From Companilactobacillus hulinensis (GTDB lineage: Bacteria > Bacillota > Bacilli > Lactobacillales > Lactobacillaceae): a DNA stretch of 48,865 nucleotides. The position numbers and the translations under genes are program-made. The DNA is taken from positions 1 to 48,865 of the forward strand of contig NZ_RHOO01000018.1 of NCBI RefSeq assembly GCF_003946555.1, in the 5' to 3' direction. Each line of letters starts with the position of its first letter. Position 1 is the stretch's first letter. The notes beneath the pieces are model-generated. The model ran no database searches. It was not told where the DNA came from and was given only the letters and a program-made list of their open reading frames with translations. Below are positions 27,277-35,930 of this stretch, piece by piece.

Positions 27277-29740
27277 AGTTGGAACTATTTGTTGAACTAC
27301 CTTGTGTAGAACCACCTTGGGTCGTTCCGTTTTGAGAACCGGAGTTATCACCAGTAGTGCCACCGTTGCTGTCATTTCCGCCAGTATTAGTATTATTTCC
27401 AGTGTTTCCGGTGTTTCCGGTGTTGTTTCCTGTATTAGTATTATTTCCAGTGTTTCCAGTATTACCGTTATTACCAGCATTACTGTTATTGTTGTTATTT
27501 GATGTTGTACCACCATTACTATTGTTATCGGTCGTGGTATTACTGTCGTTTCCAGTTGTACCAGTGCCTGTAGTAGAATCATCCGAGCTCGTATCGTTAT
27601 CATCATCAGTTGATTCAGATGTGCTACTTGATGGTCTAGTAGTTGTAGCGTCATTACTGCTTGATTCAGAAGTGCTATTTGAACTCGATGAAGCACTTTC
27701 AGTTCCCTTGTAAGGATTATTTGGTGCATATCCCTTAACGAATAACTCACTTGTAGCTCCACTTGATGAAGGTGCTACTGTTGGTGAGGTTGCTCCGTTA
27801 TTCAAGATATTCAATCTTACTACAGAACTTGGTTTCTTCCAGTTTGGATTAGTACTGTCTGATCTGTCTTGCATGTATTCCAACATGGCTTTATAGATTT
27901 TTCCGGGTACACTCTGGTAAGTCATTGCGATACCGCTTGAGTTAGGGGAGTCGTATCCAGTCCAAACACTCATTGAGTAATTCTTTGTAAATCCGTTATA
28001 CCAAGCATCTTTAGCAGTTCCACTAAGGGCAGAATTTGAGGCAATTGCTTCAGAAGTGTAATTAGTAGTACCTGTTTTACCAGCTTGATGTAATCCAGAA
28101 ATATCAGCGTAAGTAGCGTATTCAGAAGGTACTCCCTTAAGCATATCCGTAATCATATATGCGGTTGAAGATTTCATTACACGTTTACCATCTGAATTAT
28201 ATCTGTGGGTGATGCCATCGGCTGTTTCAATTTTTGAAACATAGGTTGGTTTGTAATATGTACCACCATTTGAAAAGGCTGCATAGGCAGATGCTCCTTG
28301 TAAAGTTGAAGCCTCAGCGCCGATACCAGTACTCAATGGATCACTATCTTTAAGATTCATGCCCAGTTTATTTGCGAATACTTTTGCCTTAGAAAGTCCA
28401 ACGTCATCTAATGTGCGAATGGCTGGAATATTTCTTGAATTGACTAGGGCTTCACGCATACTCATTTGGCCTTCGTATTGTTCGTCCCAATCTTTTAACT
28501 CAATATCGGTACCGGCATATGTATAAGCGGTATCTTCAACTTGATGATATGTTGACCAATTGAGATATTCGATTGCTGGTCCATAATCAAGTATTGGTTT
28601 CATAGTTGATCCATTACTACGAGAGGTTTGAACGGCACGATTTAATCCAAATTGGATATTGGATAGGTTTCTACCACCAATCATGGCGATAACCTTACCA
28701 TTGTTAGGATCAACGATGGTTGCACCGACTTGCTCTTTGGAGTCTTGGAAGGCTACCGTACCTGAATTAACAATGTTGTAAAGTTTCTTTTGAGCACTGT
28801 AATCCATGTTTACGGTAATCTTTAGATTATCACGATAAGGATCGAAACCTTTTTTCTTAACTTCAGTAATTGCTTCTTTAATGTAAGGATCAGAAACAAT
28901 ACGTTTTGTATCATTACTATTGCTTACTTTTTTGTAAGGTTGCAAGCCGTCGTCGATAGGTGTGTCTAGTGCTTCAGTTTCTTGTGCCTTAGTTATTTTG
29001 TTATTATCATACATAGCTTGTATAACTAGGTTACGACGATTTCTGGCTGCATCTGGGTGAACATATGGATCATAATTACTTGGTGCGTTTGGAATACCAG
29101 CAAGAAGGGCGGTCTGAGCAATTGTCAATTGACCAAGTGATTTGCCATAATAGTATTTAGATGCGGTTTTGATACCACCAATACCGTTATTAAAGTATTC
29201 CTTGTTCAAATAAAATTCTAGAATTTGTTGTTTAGAGAATTTTTGACTAACTCTCATGGCAAGATAAGCTTCTTGCATTTTACGTTTAAAAGTTTGATCC
29301 TTTGCATCAGTTGAGAAAACAGTCAATTTTATCAATTGTTGAGTCAAGGTACTTGCACCTTGCAAAGTGCCTTGAGTCACATTAGTTACGGCCGATTTGA
29401 CGATTCTGACAGGATCGATACCAAGTGGTTCATTGTAGAAGTTTTTATCTTCAATAGAAATAACAGCATCTTGAACTCTTTGGGGAACTTTATCGATTGT
29501 TACGTAATTTCTTTCGTTAGCCCCTAAAGATGCAATTGTTTTCCCATTTGTATCAACGATGGTCGATGAACCACCGCTTTGTAAGTTTTCTTGGCTAACA
29601 GCTGGTGCACTCATAGCGTAGTATGCGAAAACACCGATGAAAAGTGCTGCTAGTACTCCGATTATTGCTAGTATCCATTTAAAAATTGACTTAGCAATGG
29701 TTCTGGATGTTGAAGGAGTCTTCTTTTTGTTTTTACTCAT
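27275..29740 (-). CDS. pbp1A: Class A penicillin-binding protein 1A
   Basis: This bifunctional enzyme polymerises glycan strands and cross-links peptides outside the membrane. It has 821 residues: a short cytoplasmic stretch, one membrane helix (about 21-42), a glycosyltransferase-51 domain with the catalytic Glu in EDKNFY (Glu97), and a transpeptidase domain with STMK (378-381), SRN (435-437) and KTGTT (555-559). From about 681 to the end is a tail of about 140 residues of Ser/Thr/Asp, then Asn/Gly/Thr repeats (GNTGNN-like). The tail is longer than in most relatives and could span the wall. recU is just upstream and overlaps by 4 bases, a conserved pairing in Firmicutes. Confidence 0.95.
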   Translation of the reverse strand: MSKNKKKTPSTSRTIAKSIFKWILAIIGVLAALFIGVFAYYAMSAPAVSQENLQSGGSSTIVDTNGKTIASLGANERNYVTIDKVPQRVQDAVISIEDKNFYNEPLGIDPVRIVKSAVTNVTQGTLQGASTLTQQLIKLTVFSTDAKDQTFKRKMQEAYLAMRVSQKFSKQQILEFYLNKEYFNNGIGGIKTASKYYYGKSLGQLTIAQTALLAGIPNAPSNYDPYVHPDAARNRRNLVIQAMYDNNKITKAQETEALDTPIDDGLQPYKKVSNSNDTKRIVSDPYIKEAITEVKKKGFDPYRDNLKITVNMDYSAQKKLYNIVNSGTVAFQDSKEQVGATIVDPNNGKVIAMIGGRNLSNIQFGLNRAVQTSRSNGSTMKPILDYGPAIEYLNWSTYHQVEDTAYTYAGTDIELKDWDEQYEGQMSMREALVNSRNIPAIRTLDDVGLSKAKVFANKLGMNLKDSDPLSTGIGAEASTLQGASAYAAFSNGGTYYKPTYVSKIETADGITHRYNSDGKRVMKSSTAYMITDMLKGVPSEYATYADISGLHQAGKTGTTNYTSEAIASNSALSGTAKDAWYNGFTKNYSMSVWTGYDSPNSSGIAMTYQSVPGKIYKAMLEYMQDRSDSTNPNWKKPSSVVRLNILNNGATSPTVAPSSSGATSELFVKGYAPNNPYKGTESASSSSNSTSESSSNDATTTRPSSSTSESTDDDNDTSSDDSTTGTGTTGNDSNTTTDNNSNGGTTSNNNNNSNAGNNGNTGNTGNNTNTGNNTGNTGNTGNNTNTGGNDSNGGTTGDNSGSQNGTTQGGSTQGSSTNSSN
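27370..27500. repeat. Degenerate tandem repeats coding the pbp1A tail
   Basis: On the plus strand, units such as TTTCCAGTGTTTCCGGTG and TTTCCTGTATTAGTATTA recur here. They code the Asn-Thr-Gly repeats of PBP1A. Such repeats may change length between strains. They also create spurious long frames on other strands. Confidence 0.7.
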
Positions 29741-30366
29741 TTTTTCTCCCTCCCACTTTCTATAAGCTGTTTAACAGCGTTAATATAGGGTAAAGTAGGG
29801 TTATAGTCAGGGCTGACTTCAATGGAACAGTCAACAATTTGCTTAAGCTGGATTGACTTTGGACCATCATTTCTTTGTCCGTCCCAATATTCAAACAGAT
29901 TGTCTGCCGGCATAATAAAATACCTTTTCAGAGCAACATATTTGATGATGACAAAGCAGATCCCACCTTGTTTCTCACATGCTTTCAGGTGATCAATTTG
30001 GTGTTGGTGAAAGTTTTTTAATGGAAAAGTATTTTTGTGCTTTGTTTCCTTGGCTTCAAAATCAACGTAATATCCATTGTAGATACCGTTATAGTCGGTC
30101 GTGGATGCTTTACTAAAATAAGCTTCTTTTATTACTGCGCGGCTTCTTTTAGGATAATCTACTTTGACTATTTGAATAGGCGTTGGTTTTTTGTAAATGA
30201 CAGCAACATCGTGACTGCGGTAATATTTGTTACTTTCATTTATTTCTTCCTCTAATGTCATACCACGATCGCCAAAGATCATCTTTTTCTTGGCGGAAGT
30301 GTCAACAGAGAGTTTCTTTGATGAAGGATTATTAAAAGTCCGTCCATCAGGGTAATTAATTTTCAA
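29737..30366 (-). CDS. recU: Holliday junction resolvase RecU
   Basis: RecU cuts Holliday junctions during recombinational repair and chromosome segregation. It has 209 residues. The nuclease core lies at about 87-125: TDYNGIYNGYYVDFEAKET supplies the metal-binding Asp and Glu plus the catalytic Lys, followed by FPLKNFHQHQIDHL, a RecU signature. The N-terminal GDRGMTLEEEINESN motif is also typical. The start is a TTG at 30366 with AGGAG 8 bases upstream. It is the first gene of recU-pbp1A and overlaps pbp1A by 4 bases. The divergent neighbour is ypsA. Confidence 0.94.
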   Translation of the reverse strand: MKINYPDGRTFNNPSSKKLSVDTSAKKKMIFGDRGMTLEEEINESNKYYRSHDVAVIYKKPTPIQIVKVDYPKRSRAVIKEAYFSKASTTDYNGIYNGYYVDFEAKETKHKNTFPLKNFHQHQIDHLKACEKQGGICFVIIKYVALKRYFIMPADNLFEYWDGQRNDGPKSIQLKQIVDCSIEVSPDYNPTLPYINAVKQLIESGREKK

Positions 30367-30387
30367 AATATCAGCTCCTACTTGTGC

Positions 30388-30396
30388 ATTATACCA
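30388..30396 (-). promoter_or_regulatory. recU promoter, extended -10
   Basis: On the minus strand the sequence reads TGGTATAAT, a perfect extended -10 element, 22 bases before the recU start. No good -35 is present, as is usual for extended -10 promoters. Confidence 0.65.
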
Positions 30397-30506
30397 TGGT
30401 GGTGTGAATTATAGAGTTAGTAAGTAATCCGTTAATTGCAGACATTGTTTCCAAGTATTATAGAACAAAGGTTTGCTAGTTTGAACTTTTTTAAGGAGAT
30501 TTTTTT

Positions 30507-31058
30507 ATGATCAAAAATTTATGGGTAACTGGGTACAGGTCATATGAAATTGGTCTTTTTAAGCCGGATGACCCAAAGGCAAAGGTAATTCAGAAGTTTT
30601 TTGCTGAGAGATTGACCAATTATGCTGAAGACGGTATGGAATGGGTCCTAACTGGAGCACAATTAGGAACTGAGCAAATCGTCGGTAAAGCTGTACAGGA
30701 TGTCAAGGACAAAGGATACGATATAAAACATGCGGTAATGTTGCCATTTGCTGAATTTGGGGGTAAATGGAATGAGAAAAACCAGCAATTACTAAATATT
30801 TTTTTAAGAAACGCTGACTATGTTAATAAATTGACGAATATGGGGTATCATTCAGGTGAACAGTTAAGAACATGGCAGAGTTTTATGTTAAAACACACTG
30901 ATGGTGCTATCGTGTTTTATGATCCTGACAGTGGCGGAAAACCAAAATTTGATTACGAAGCCATAGAGAATTATCGAAATGCAGGCAATGATTATGAATT
31001 AGAGCTTGTAGATTTTGATACTATGCAGGATTTTGCTAATATAATGTTTGATAACTAG
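30507..31058 (+). CDS. ypsA: YpsA, SLOG-superfamily protein (DUF1273)
   Basis: This 183-residue cytoplasmic protein resembles B. subtilis YpsA: WVTGYRSYEIGLF at the N-terminus, EWVLTGAQLGTEQIVGKAV for the Rossmann-like nucleotide site, MLPFAEFGGKWNEKNQ, and DGAIVFYDPDSGGKPKF near the end. YpsA belongs to the SLOG fold (predicted nucleotide or ADP-ribose-type ligand) and in Firmicutes it has been linked to cell division. It precedes gpsB, as in Bacillus. The start follows AAGGAG. Confidence 0.88.
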   Translation: MIKNLWVTGYRSYEIGLFKPDDPKAKVIQKFFAERLTNYAEDGMEWVLTGAQLGTEQIVGKAVQDVKDKGYDIKHAVMLPFAEFGGKWNEKNQQLLNIFLRNADYVNKLTNMGYHSGEQLRTWQSFMLKHTDGAIVFYDPDSGGKPKFDYEAIENYRNAGNDYELELVDFDTMQDFANIMFDN

Positions 31059-31112
31059 ATTAAAAGCGATTTATTTTGTTATAATTAACTAACACAAATT
31101 GGGGTGTTCAAT

Positions 31113-31802
31113 ATGAATAATATGAATCAGATGAATGGATTTAATCCACAACCAAATAATGATAATAAATTTGTTTTAAATTTCCAGCCAAATGATATTT
31201 TGCAAAAAGAATTTAAGACAAAGATGCGAGGATACGATCCTACAGAAGTTGATCAATTCTTAGATGGAATTATCAAGGATTACGAAGCTTACTCAAATGA
31301 GTTGAATCGTCTTCAATCAGAAAACGAAAACCTTAGAAGTCAATTAGGTGCAAAAGGTCAACGTCCACAACAAAAACAACCTGGACAACCTATGAAGAAT
31401 CGTACGATGGGTGTTAGACCACAAGTAAAGTCACAACATCCATCAACTAGTGCTACTGCAGAATCTTCAACTAATTATGATATTTTGAGAAGATTGTCCA
31501 ATTTGGAGAATCGTGTCTTTGGTCACGACTTTTCTAATGGTCTGCCTGCTGAAGACAATAATGATGGAAATATTAAACAATTTGCATCAGCTGCGGTTCC
31601 AAATAATATGGGTAGTGTTGAGAGTGGTCATAATGAGATCAATCCTCGTATGAACCAACAAAACGCTCAACAACAGCCTCAAATGAACAATCAGCAACAA
31701 GGATTCAATGATCCAAATCATTTCCAATCTAACCGTCAAGCACAAAATATGAATGGTTTTAACGGAAATATAAATAATAATGGTAATTTTAATCAATATT
31801 AG
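31113..31802 (+). CDS. gpsB: Cell division adaptor GpsB with long low-complexity extensions
   Basis: GpsB is a DivIVA-related membrane-associated adaptor that links PBPs with the division machinery. The core is clear: DILQKEFKTKMRGYDPTEVDQFLDGIIKDYEAY (about 24-56), a coiled coil to about 75, and the C-terminal helix motif YDILRRLSNLENRVFG (about 124-139). Bacillus GpsB ends near there at about 98 residues. This one has 229: about 20 extra at the start (Asn/Met/Gln), a Gln/Pro-rich linker, and about 90 Asn/Gln-rich residues after the core. ATG 31113 lies 6 bases after GGGGTG. The rnpB promoter starts right after its stop. Confidence 0.92.
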   Translation: MNNMNQMNGFNPQPNNDNKFVLNFQPNDILQKEFKTKMRGYDPTEVDQFLDGIIKDYEAYSNELNRLQSENENLRSQLGAKGQRPQQKQPGQPMKNRTMGVRPQVKSQHPSTSATAESSTNYDILRRLSNLENRVFGHDFSNGLPAEDNNDGNIKQFASAAVPNNMGSVESGHNEINPRMNQQNAQQQPQMNNQQQGFNDPNHFQSNRQAQNMNGFNGNINNNGNFNQY

Positions 31803-31804
31803 TG

Positions 31805-31810
31805 TATAAT
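31805..31810 (+). promoter_or_regulatory. rnpB promoter -10 element
   Basis: A perfect TATAAT lies 2 bases past the gpsB stop and about 10 bases before the predicted 5' end of RNase P RNA. The -35 (TGGTAA, 31781-31786) is a weak match. Confidence 0.6.
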
Positions 31811-31818
31811 AGATTCAT

Positions 31819-32189
31819 CGGTAAATTTTGAGTAATCGCGGCCTAGTTATCTAGGCTGAGGAAAGTCCACGCCCGCACGAGCTGAGATGCTTGTAGTGTC
31901 CGTGCTTGGCCCAATAAGCCAAGGTACCTTTTTGGTAACGGCAGCGAACGCACTAAAGTTTCGACCATGTGTTACTAGCTTGAAAGTGCCACAGAGACGT
32001 AGTATTACGGGAAACCGTAATAGTGGAACGAGGTAAACCCCGCGAGCGGGCAACCCAAACTTTGGTAGGGGCGCTTCATAACGAGAAATGAATCTACTGT
32101 GAAGGCGTAATTGTAGATAGATGATTACTAACTGTATCGGAGTGCCTAGCCGGTACATGAACAGAACGTGGCTTATAGAAATTTACTAA
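31819..32189 (+). ncRNA. rnpB: RNase P RNA
   Basis: This is the catalytic RNA that matures the 5' ends of tRNAs. The universal core is visible: GAGGAAAGTCC near the 5' end (31858-31868) and ACAGAACGTGGCTTA near the 3' end (32161-32175). GGCAGCGAACGC-like and GAAACCGTAATAG segments lie between. The ends were set from helix P1: GTAAATTTT (31821-31829) pairs with GAAATTTAC (32178-32186). Position between gpsB and ypsC matches B. subtilis. Confidence 0.95.
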
Positions 32190-32194
32190 GGTAA

Positions 32195-32219
32195 GGGACG
32201 ACTTGTTCGTCCTTTTTTT
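32195..32219 (+). terminator. rnpB terminator
   Basis: GGACGA (32196-32201) pairs with TCGTCC (32207-32212) around a 5-base loop, followed by seven T. Confidence 0.88.
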
Positions 32220-32251
32220 GTATGAAAATTTAAACTCATGAAGAGGTAGAA

Positions 32252-33370
32252 ATGAAATTAATTGCGACAATGTCAAGCGGTTTTGAAGCTATAACCGCAC
32301 GTGAACTAAAAGATTTAGGTTATGAGACCCAAACTGATAACGGGAAAGTTTACTTTGAAGGAGAAAATGAAGATGTAGCTAAAGCCAATCTTTGGCTACG
32401 TAGTGCCGATCGTGTAAAAATCGTTATCGGTACATTTAAAGCAACTTCTTTCGAAGAGTTATTTGATAAAGTTTACGCAATTGATTGGGATAAGTGGTTA
32501 CCATTAAACGCTGCTTTTCCAATTAAGGCTAGAACTGTTAAATCAGAGCTTCATTCAGAGCGTGATATTCAAGCAATTACAAAAAAAGCCATCGTTAATA
32601 AGATGGCTGATGTATATATGCGTCGTGGACGTTTGCCTGAAACTGGAGCTACTTATCAAATTGAGACTCGTATTCATAAAGATCTAGTCGAAGTAACTCT
32701 TGATACAACTGGCGCATCCCTATACAAACGTGGTTATCGTGTTGAACACGGTGCTGCACCGTTGAAGGAGAACTTTGCGGCCTCAATGATTCTTCTAACT
32801 GTATGGCATCCAGATATGCCATTCATCGATCCCACAACTGGTTCAGGTACAATTGCCATTGAAGCTGCACGTCTGGCTAAGAACATTGCACCTGGTATTC
32901 AACGCCACTTTGCATTTGAGGATTTCGATTGGTTTGATCCTGAAATCTTAGCCAACTTGAAAGAAGAAGCTCGTGCAGGTGAAAAAGACGTTGATCTTAA
33001 TATTTTCGCTAGTGATATCGATGGTTCTATGATCGACGTTGCTAAGCTTAATGCACATGATGCTGGCGTTCTTCATGATATTCAATTCAAACAAGTCGCT
33101 ATCAAAGACTTGAAAATTGAAGGTGACGATGGTGTCATCATTGCTAACCCTCCATATGGTCAACGTATGAGTGACTTGGAAAATGTTAGAAAATTGTATA
33201 AAGAAATGGGAGAGGTCTTCAGGACCGCTCCCACATGGAGTAAATATATTATCACTAGTGATTTGGAATTTGAAAAATTCTATGGTGAACGTGCTACTAA
33301 GAAACGTAAATTATACAATGGTTCAATTAGAGCTGATTACTATCAATACTGGGCAACTCGCCGTCACTAA
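32252..33370 (+). CDS. ypsC: THUMP-domain 23S rRNA methyltransferase (RlmL N-terminal type, YpsC)
   Basis: This predicted RNA N2-guanine methyltransferase of 372 residues is the single-domain equivalent of the N-terminal half of E. coli RlmL. A THUMP domain occupies about 45-155. The SAM fold follows with motif I FIDPTTGSGTIAIEAARLA, SDIDGSMIDVAKLNA, and the catalytic NPPY in VIIANPPYGQRM. Target and position on rRNA are inferred from the family. AGAGGT precedes the ATG. It lies next to rnpB as in Bacillus, and is convergent with the CorA-type gene 11 bases away. Confidence 0.9.
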   Translation: MKLIATMSSGFEAITARELKDLGYETQTDNGKVYFEGENEDVAKANLWLRSADRVKIVIGTFKATSFEELFDKVYAIDWDKWLPLNAAFPIKARTVKSELHSERDIQAITKKAIVNKMADVYMRRGRLPETGATYQIETRIHKDLVEVTLDTTGASLYKRGYRVEHGAAPLKENFAASMILLTVWHPDMPFIDPTTGSGTIAIEAARLAKNIAPGIQRHFAFEDFDWFDPEILANLKEEARAGEKDVDLNIFASDIDGSMIDVAKLNAHDAGVLHDIQFKQVAIKDLKIEGDDGVIIANPPYGQRMSDLENVRKLYKEMGEVFRTAPTWSKYIITSDLEFEKFYGERATKKRKLYNGSIRADYYQYWATRRH

Positions 33371-33381
33371 TTAGATAACAC

Positions 33382-34326
33382 TTAGAGGCTATCACGACGA
33401 TGCAGGTCCCAAAGAATTAGAAGAATCAAAATTGCTGTAACGAGTAGTGAGAAGAACCATGACCACCACTTGTCAGCAACAGGCAATTTCATATTCATAC
33501 CATAAAAACCGGATACGATCGTGGGAATACTTAAGACAATTGTGTAAACTGTCAGTATTTTCATGGTCGTATTTGTTTGGTTATTTAAGATATTATTGTA
33601 TGTGTTGGCTACTCGATCAATAATGTCAGAAGTCAAACCTGCTTGATCTCTTATCTGTTCAATTTCGATAATAGAATCATGAAGATGTTCTTTGGACTTC
33701 TTATTCAAGTTAATATTTTGAATTTTACCAGTTGAAATAATTTCAATTTGTTTAACAACATTGAAGTTACCATTGATAGCCGTGCTAATATATGTAATCA
33801 AGTCTTCGAGTTCTGCTAATTCCAAGATTTGATCTTTAGAAGAGCGGCTTCTTTTCAAATGATTTTGAATCTTGTTCCGATCTTGATTGATCTCGCTCAT
33901 GCGGTCATTGTAGTCACTTGTGACTTGATCAAAGGTATTGAAGATGATTTCCCAGATACGATCCTCTACTGTGCTCTCAAAGTGATTATGAGCGTTTATA
34001 ACGTAATCTTTGATATAGTGTGTTGAATTATTAGTAAATAGGAATAATTGATTATCCTTGATGGCAAAAGAAATTGGTAAAGTACTCCCCGAAAGGGCAT
34101 CACCATCAACTCTCTCGTTTTGAACGTTGAATACGATCAGAAAAGTATTTGTATGTTCATCGTATTCAAGTCGTGCACGTTCATTTGTATCATCAGCGTA
34201 ATCAAGAATTTCGTTAGTTATATCGAATTGTTCAATTAATGTTGTGCGGTCTGTGTCGCTTAGATTTTTTTTGGAATTAATATCGATCAAGGTTAAGTCT
34301 TGACCTAATGGTTGTGAATTTATCAT
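33382..34326 (-). CDS. corA: CorA-family magnesium/divalent cation transporter
   Basis: This membrane channel for Mg2+ (or Co2+/Ni2+) has about 314 residues. A large cytoplasmic helical domain is followed by two C-terminal membrane helices (about 255-275 and 288-308), with the signature YGMNMKLP between them (the GMN selectivity loop), and it ends in a basic tail WDLHRRDSL. The frame is open to 34398, but ATG 34326 follows GAGGGAG and gives a family-like N-terminus. A terminator for lplA lies just upstream, so it must have its own promoter close to the start. Confidence 0.9.
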   Translation of the reverse strand: MINSQPLGQDLTLIDINSKKNLSDTDRTTLIEQFDITNEILDYADDTNERARLEYDEHTNTFLIVFNVQNERVDGDALSGSTLPISFAIKDNQLFLFTNNSTHYIKDYVINAHNHFESTVEDRIWEIIFNTFDQVTSDYNDRMSEINQDRNKIQNHLKRSRSSKDQILELAELEDLITYISTAINGNFNVVKQIEIISTGKIQNINLNKKSKEHLHDSIIEIEQIRDQAGLTSDIIDRVANTYNNILNNQTNTTMKILTVYTIVLSIPTIVSGFYGMNMKLPVADKWWSWFFSLLVTAILILLILWDLHRRDSL

Positions 34327-34357
34327 TATCGTTCTCCCTCGAAAACAATAATAGCAT

Positions 34358-34403
34358 AAAAAAACATGCTGACTATTCGTAAAATGAATGGTCAGCATGT
34401 TTT
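34358..34403 (-). terminator. lplA terminator
   Basis: GTCAGCATGTTTT (34391-34403) pairs with AAAACATGCTGAC (34361-34373), with an inner ATTC/GAAT pairing. On the minus strand a run of seven T forms the tail. It separates lplA from corA. Confidence 0.85.
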
Positions 34404-34423
34404 AATTTATAATCAAATTGATT

Positions 34424-35437
34424 TTATGGAGTAAATAGTTTAGCTAATTCATCCTGTGGGATGCCCTTGAAATAGTCATCTAGATTGAATCCTTTGAGAA
34501 CTTCGAGAATCTCATCACGGTCAAACTTAACATTAAGAAGTTTTTCCTTAATGTCGTTAACATCCTTCATACCGAAGTAGTCACCGTAAATTTCGACTGA
34601 TTCGATTTTTCCATCTTCAACATTGTAACGAACATCAACTGTACCCATGTCGAAGTGTTTTCTTTGTTTAGCGGTGAATTTAGGTGATTTGCCATAGACC
34701 CAATCCCAGTTGTAGTAATATTGTTCCTTCAACTTATCGATTTCTTTTTGGTCTTCTGGAGTAATAGTATATTCGTGATCTTTAATCTCATCTAATGAGT
34801 TAGCGTGGAATAATTCCAATAATAGTTTGTCACGGAATTGCTCAGTGGTTAGATTTTGATATTCTTTAGCAAGGTAAGGACGTACATTTGTAACACGACT
34901 TCTAATTGATTTGATACCTTTAGAAGCAATCTTATCCTTTTGTACATGAAGAGCCTTTGTTAGAACATCGAGGTCAACATCTAGTGACAATGTACCATGA
35001 GAGAATGTCTTGCCATTTCTTGAGTACATTGCGTTACCAGAGAACTTTTTGCCATCTACCAACAAGTCGTTTCTACCTGAGACTTCGGCAGTTGTTGCGC
35101 CCATTTGGTGTAAGGCATCAATAATAGGTTGAGTGAATGACTTGAAATCACCAAAGTTCTTGTCATCTGAATCAACCATGAAACTGAAACAAAGGTTGCC
35201 TAGATCTTGATATACTGCTCCACCACCAGATAGACGACGGGTAACAGTAATATTATTATCTTTAATATAGTCAGGGTTGATTTCTTCCATAGTATTTTGA
35301 TTTCTACCAACGATGATACATGGTCCTTCAATATAGAATAGAACAAGTGGCTCGTCGAATTCGACATTATTCATCAAATATTGCTCGGTTGCCAGGTTAT
35401 CACGAATGTCGCGATCCTTCATTACAACATAGTACAT
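34424..35437 (-). CDS. lplA: Lipoate-protein ligase A
   Basis: This enzyme activates free lipoate with ATP and attaches it to E2 or GcvH domains of 2-oxoacid dehydrogenases or the glycine system. The 337-residue protein has the catalytic-domain motifs VGRNQNTMEEIN, TRRLSGGGAVYQDLGNLCFSF (about 72-92), GRNDLLVDGKKFSGNA with the conserved Lys, and HGTLSLDVDL. The C-terminal accessory domain starts near 245. The start follows AAGGGG. Upstream 76 bases hold its promoter. It is likely a lipoate-scavenging enzyme. Confidence 0.94.
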   Translation of the reverse strand: MYYVVMKDRDIRDNLATEQYLMNNVEFDEPLVLFYIEGPCIIVGRNQNTMEEINPDYIKDNNITVTRRLSGGGAVYQDLGNLCFSFMVDSDDKNFGDFKSFTQPIIDALHQMGATTAEVSGRNDLLVDGKKFSGNAMYSRNGKTFSHGTLSLDVDLDVLTKALHVQKDKIASKGIKSIRSRVTNVRPYLAKEYQNLTTEQFRDKLLLELFHANSLDEIKDHEYTITPEDQKEIDKLKEQYYYNWDWVYGKSPKFTAKQRKHFDMGTVDVRYNVEDGKIESVEIYGDYFGMKDVNDIKEKLLNVKFDRDEILEVLKGFNLDDYFKGIPQDELAKLFTP

Positions 35438-35513
35438 AAAAGTGCCCCCTTGATATAATTTGTAAGCGATTTAATAGTATCACAATTTTCACAAATGGAA
35501 CATTAATAACCAC

Positions 35514-35903
35514 TCACTTGCGGAGCTTAATAAGTTCTTGATGAACCAGACTATGTGCAGCACCGTTATCTTTATCAGAAATATGCTTAACAAAGTACAT
35601 GGGAAAAGCTTTGAGTTGTTCTAAAATCGGATCCAAAATATCTTGATAGTGTTTAGAATACTTTTTCTCTACGCTATCTGTTAAAATCTTGCTATCGGAA
35701 TGAATGAACAAGATATCGTTGATATTCATTTTGGAAATTTGTTCAAGAGCAAGTTTTAAGGCTAAGAATTCCAAGTAGTGATTGTCAGCCGGTTTTTGTG
35801 GATCGACATGTTTGATTATTTGATCGTTATACTTGATAACGTAGGCGGTGGCGGCTAGATTTAAATTAGTATTTAAACCGGCGTCGGTGTACAATTTAAT
35901 CAT
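35514..35903 (-). CDS. RNase H-like protein
   Basis: This small protein of 129 residues has the RNase HI fold. Acidic positions expected for metal binding are present: Asp in YTDAGLN (about 7), Glu in HYLEFLALKLAL (about 45), Asp in IHSDSKIL (about 70), and Asp/Asn in SDKDNGAAHSLV near the end (about 109-112). It resembles the reverse-transcriptase-like or YpeP/YpdQ group rather than full RNase HI. It could degrade RNA in RNA-DNA hybrids, but activity is unproved. Only 27 bases separate it from the divergent ebsA, so each gene's promoter must overlap the other gene. Confidence 0.8.
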   Translation of the reverse strand: MIKLYTDAGLNTNLNLAATAYVIKYNDQIIKHVDPQKPADNHYLEFLALKLALEQISKMNINDILFIHSDSKILTDSVEKKYSKHYQDILDPILEQLKAFPMYFVKHISDKDNGAAHSLVHQELIKLRK

Positions 35904-35930
35904 CTTATTAAAAACCTTTCAGGAGTAGAT

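Noticed and set aside
27253-27762. Long frames over the pbp1A tail on both strands (also 27357-27713)
   Set aside because: They arise from the repetitive Asn/Thr/Gly coding region read in other frames. Composition is extreme (Leu/Ile/Thr or Val/Pro/Leu repeats) and there is no ribosome-binding site.
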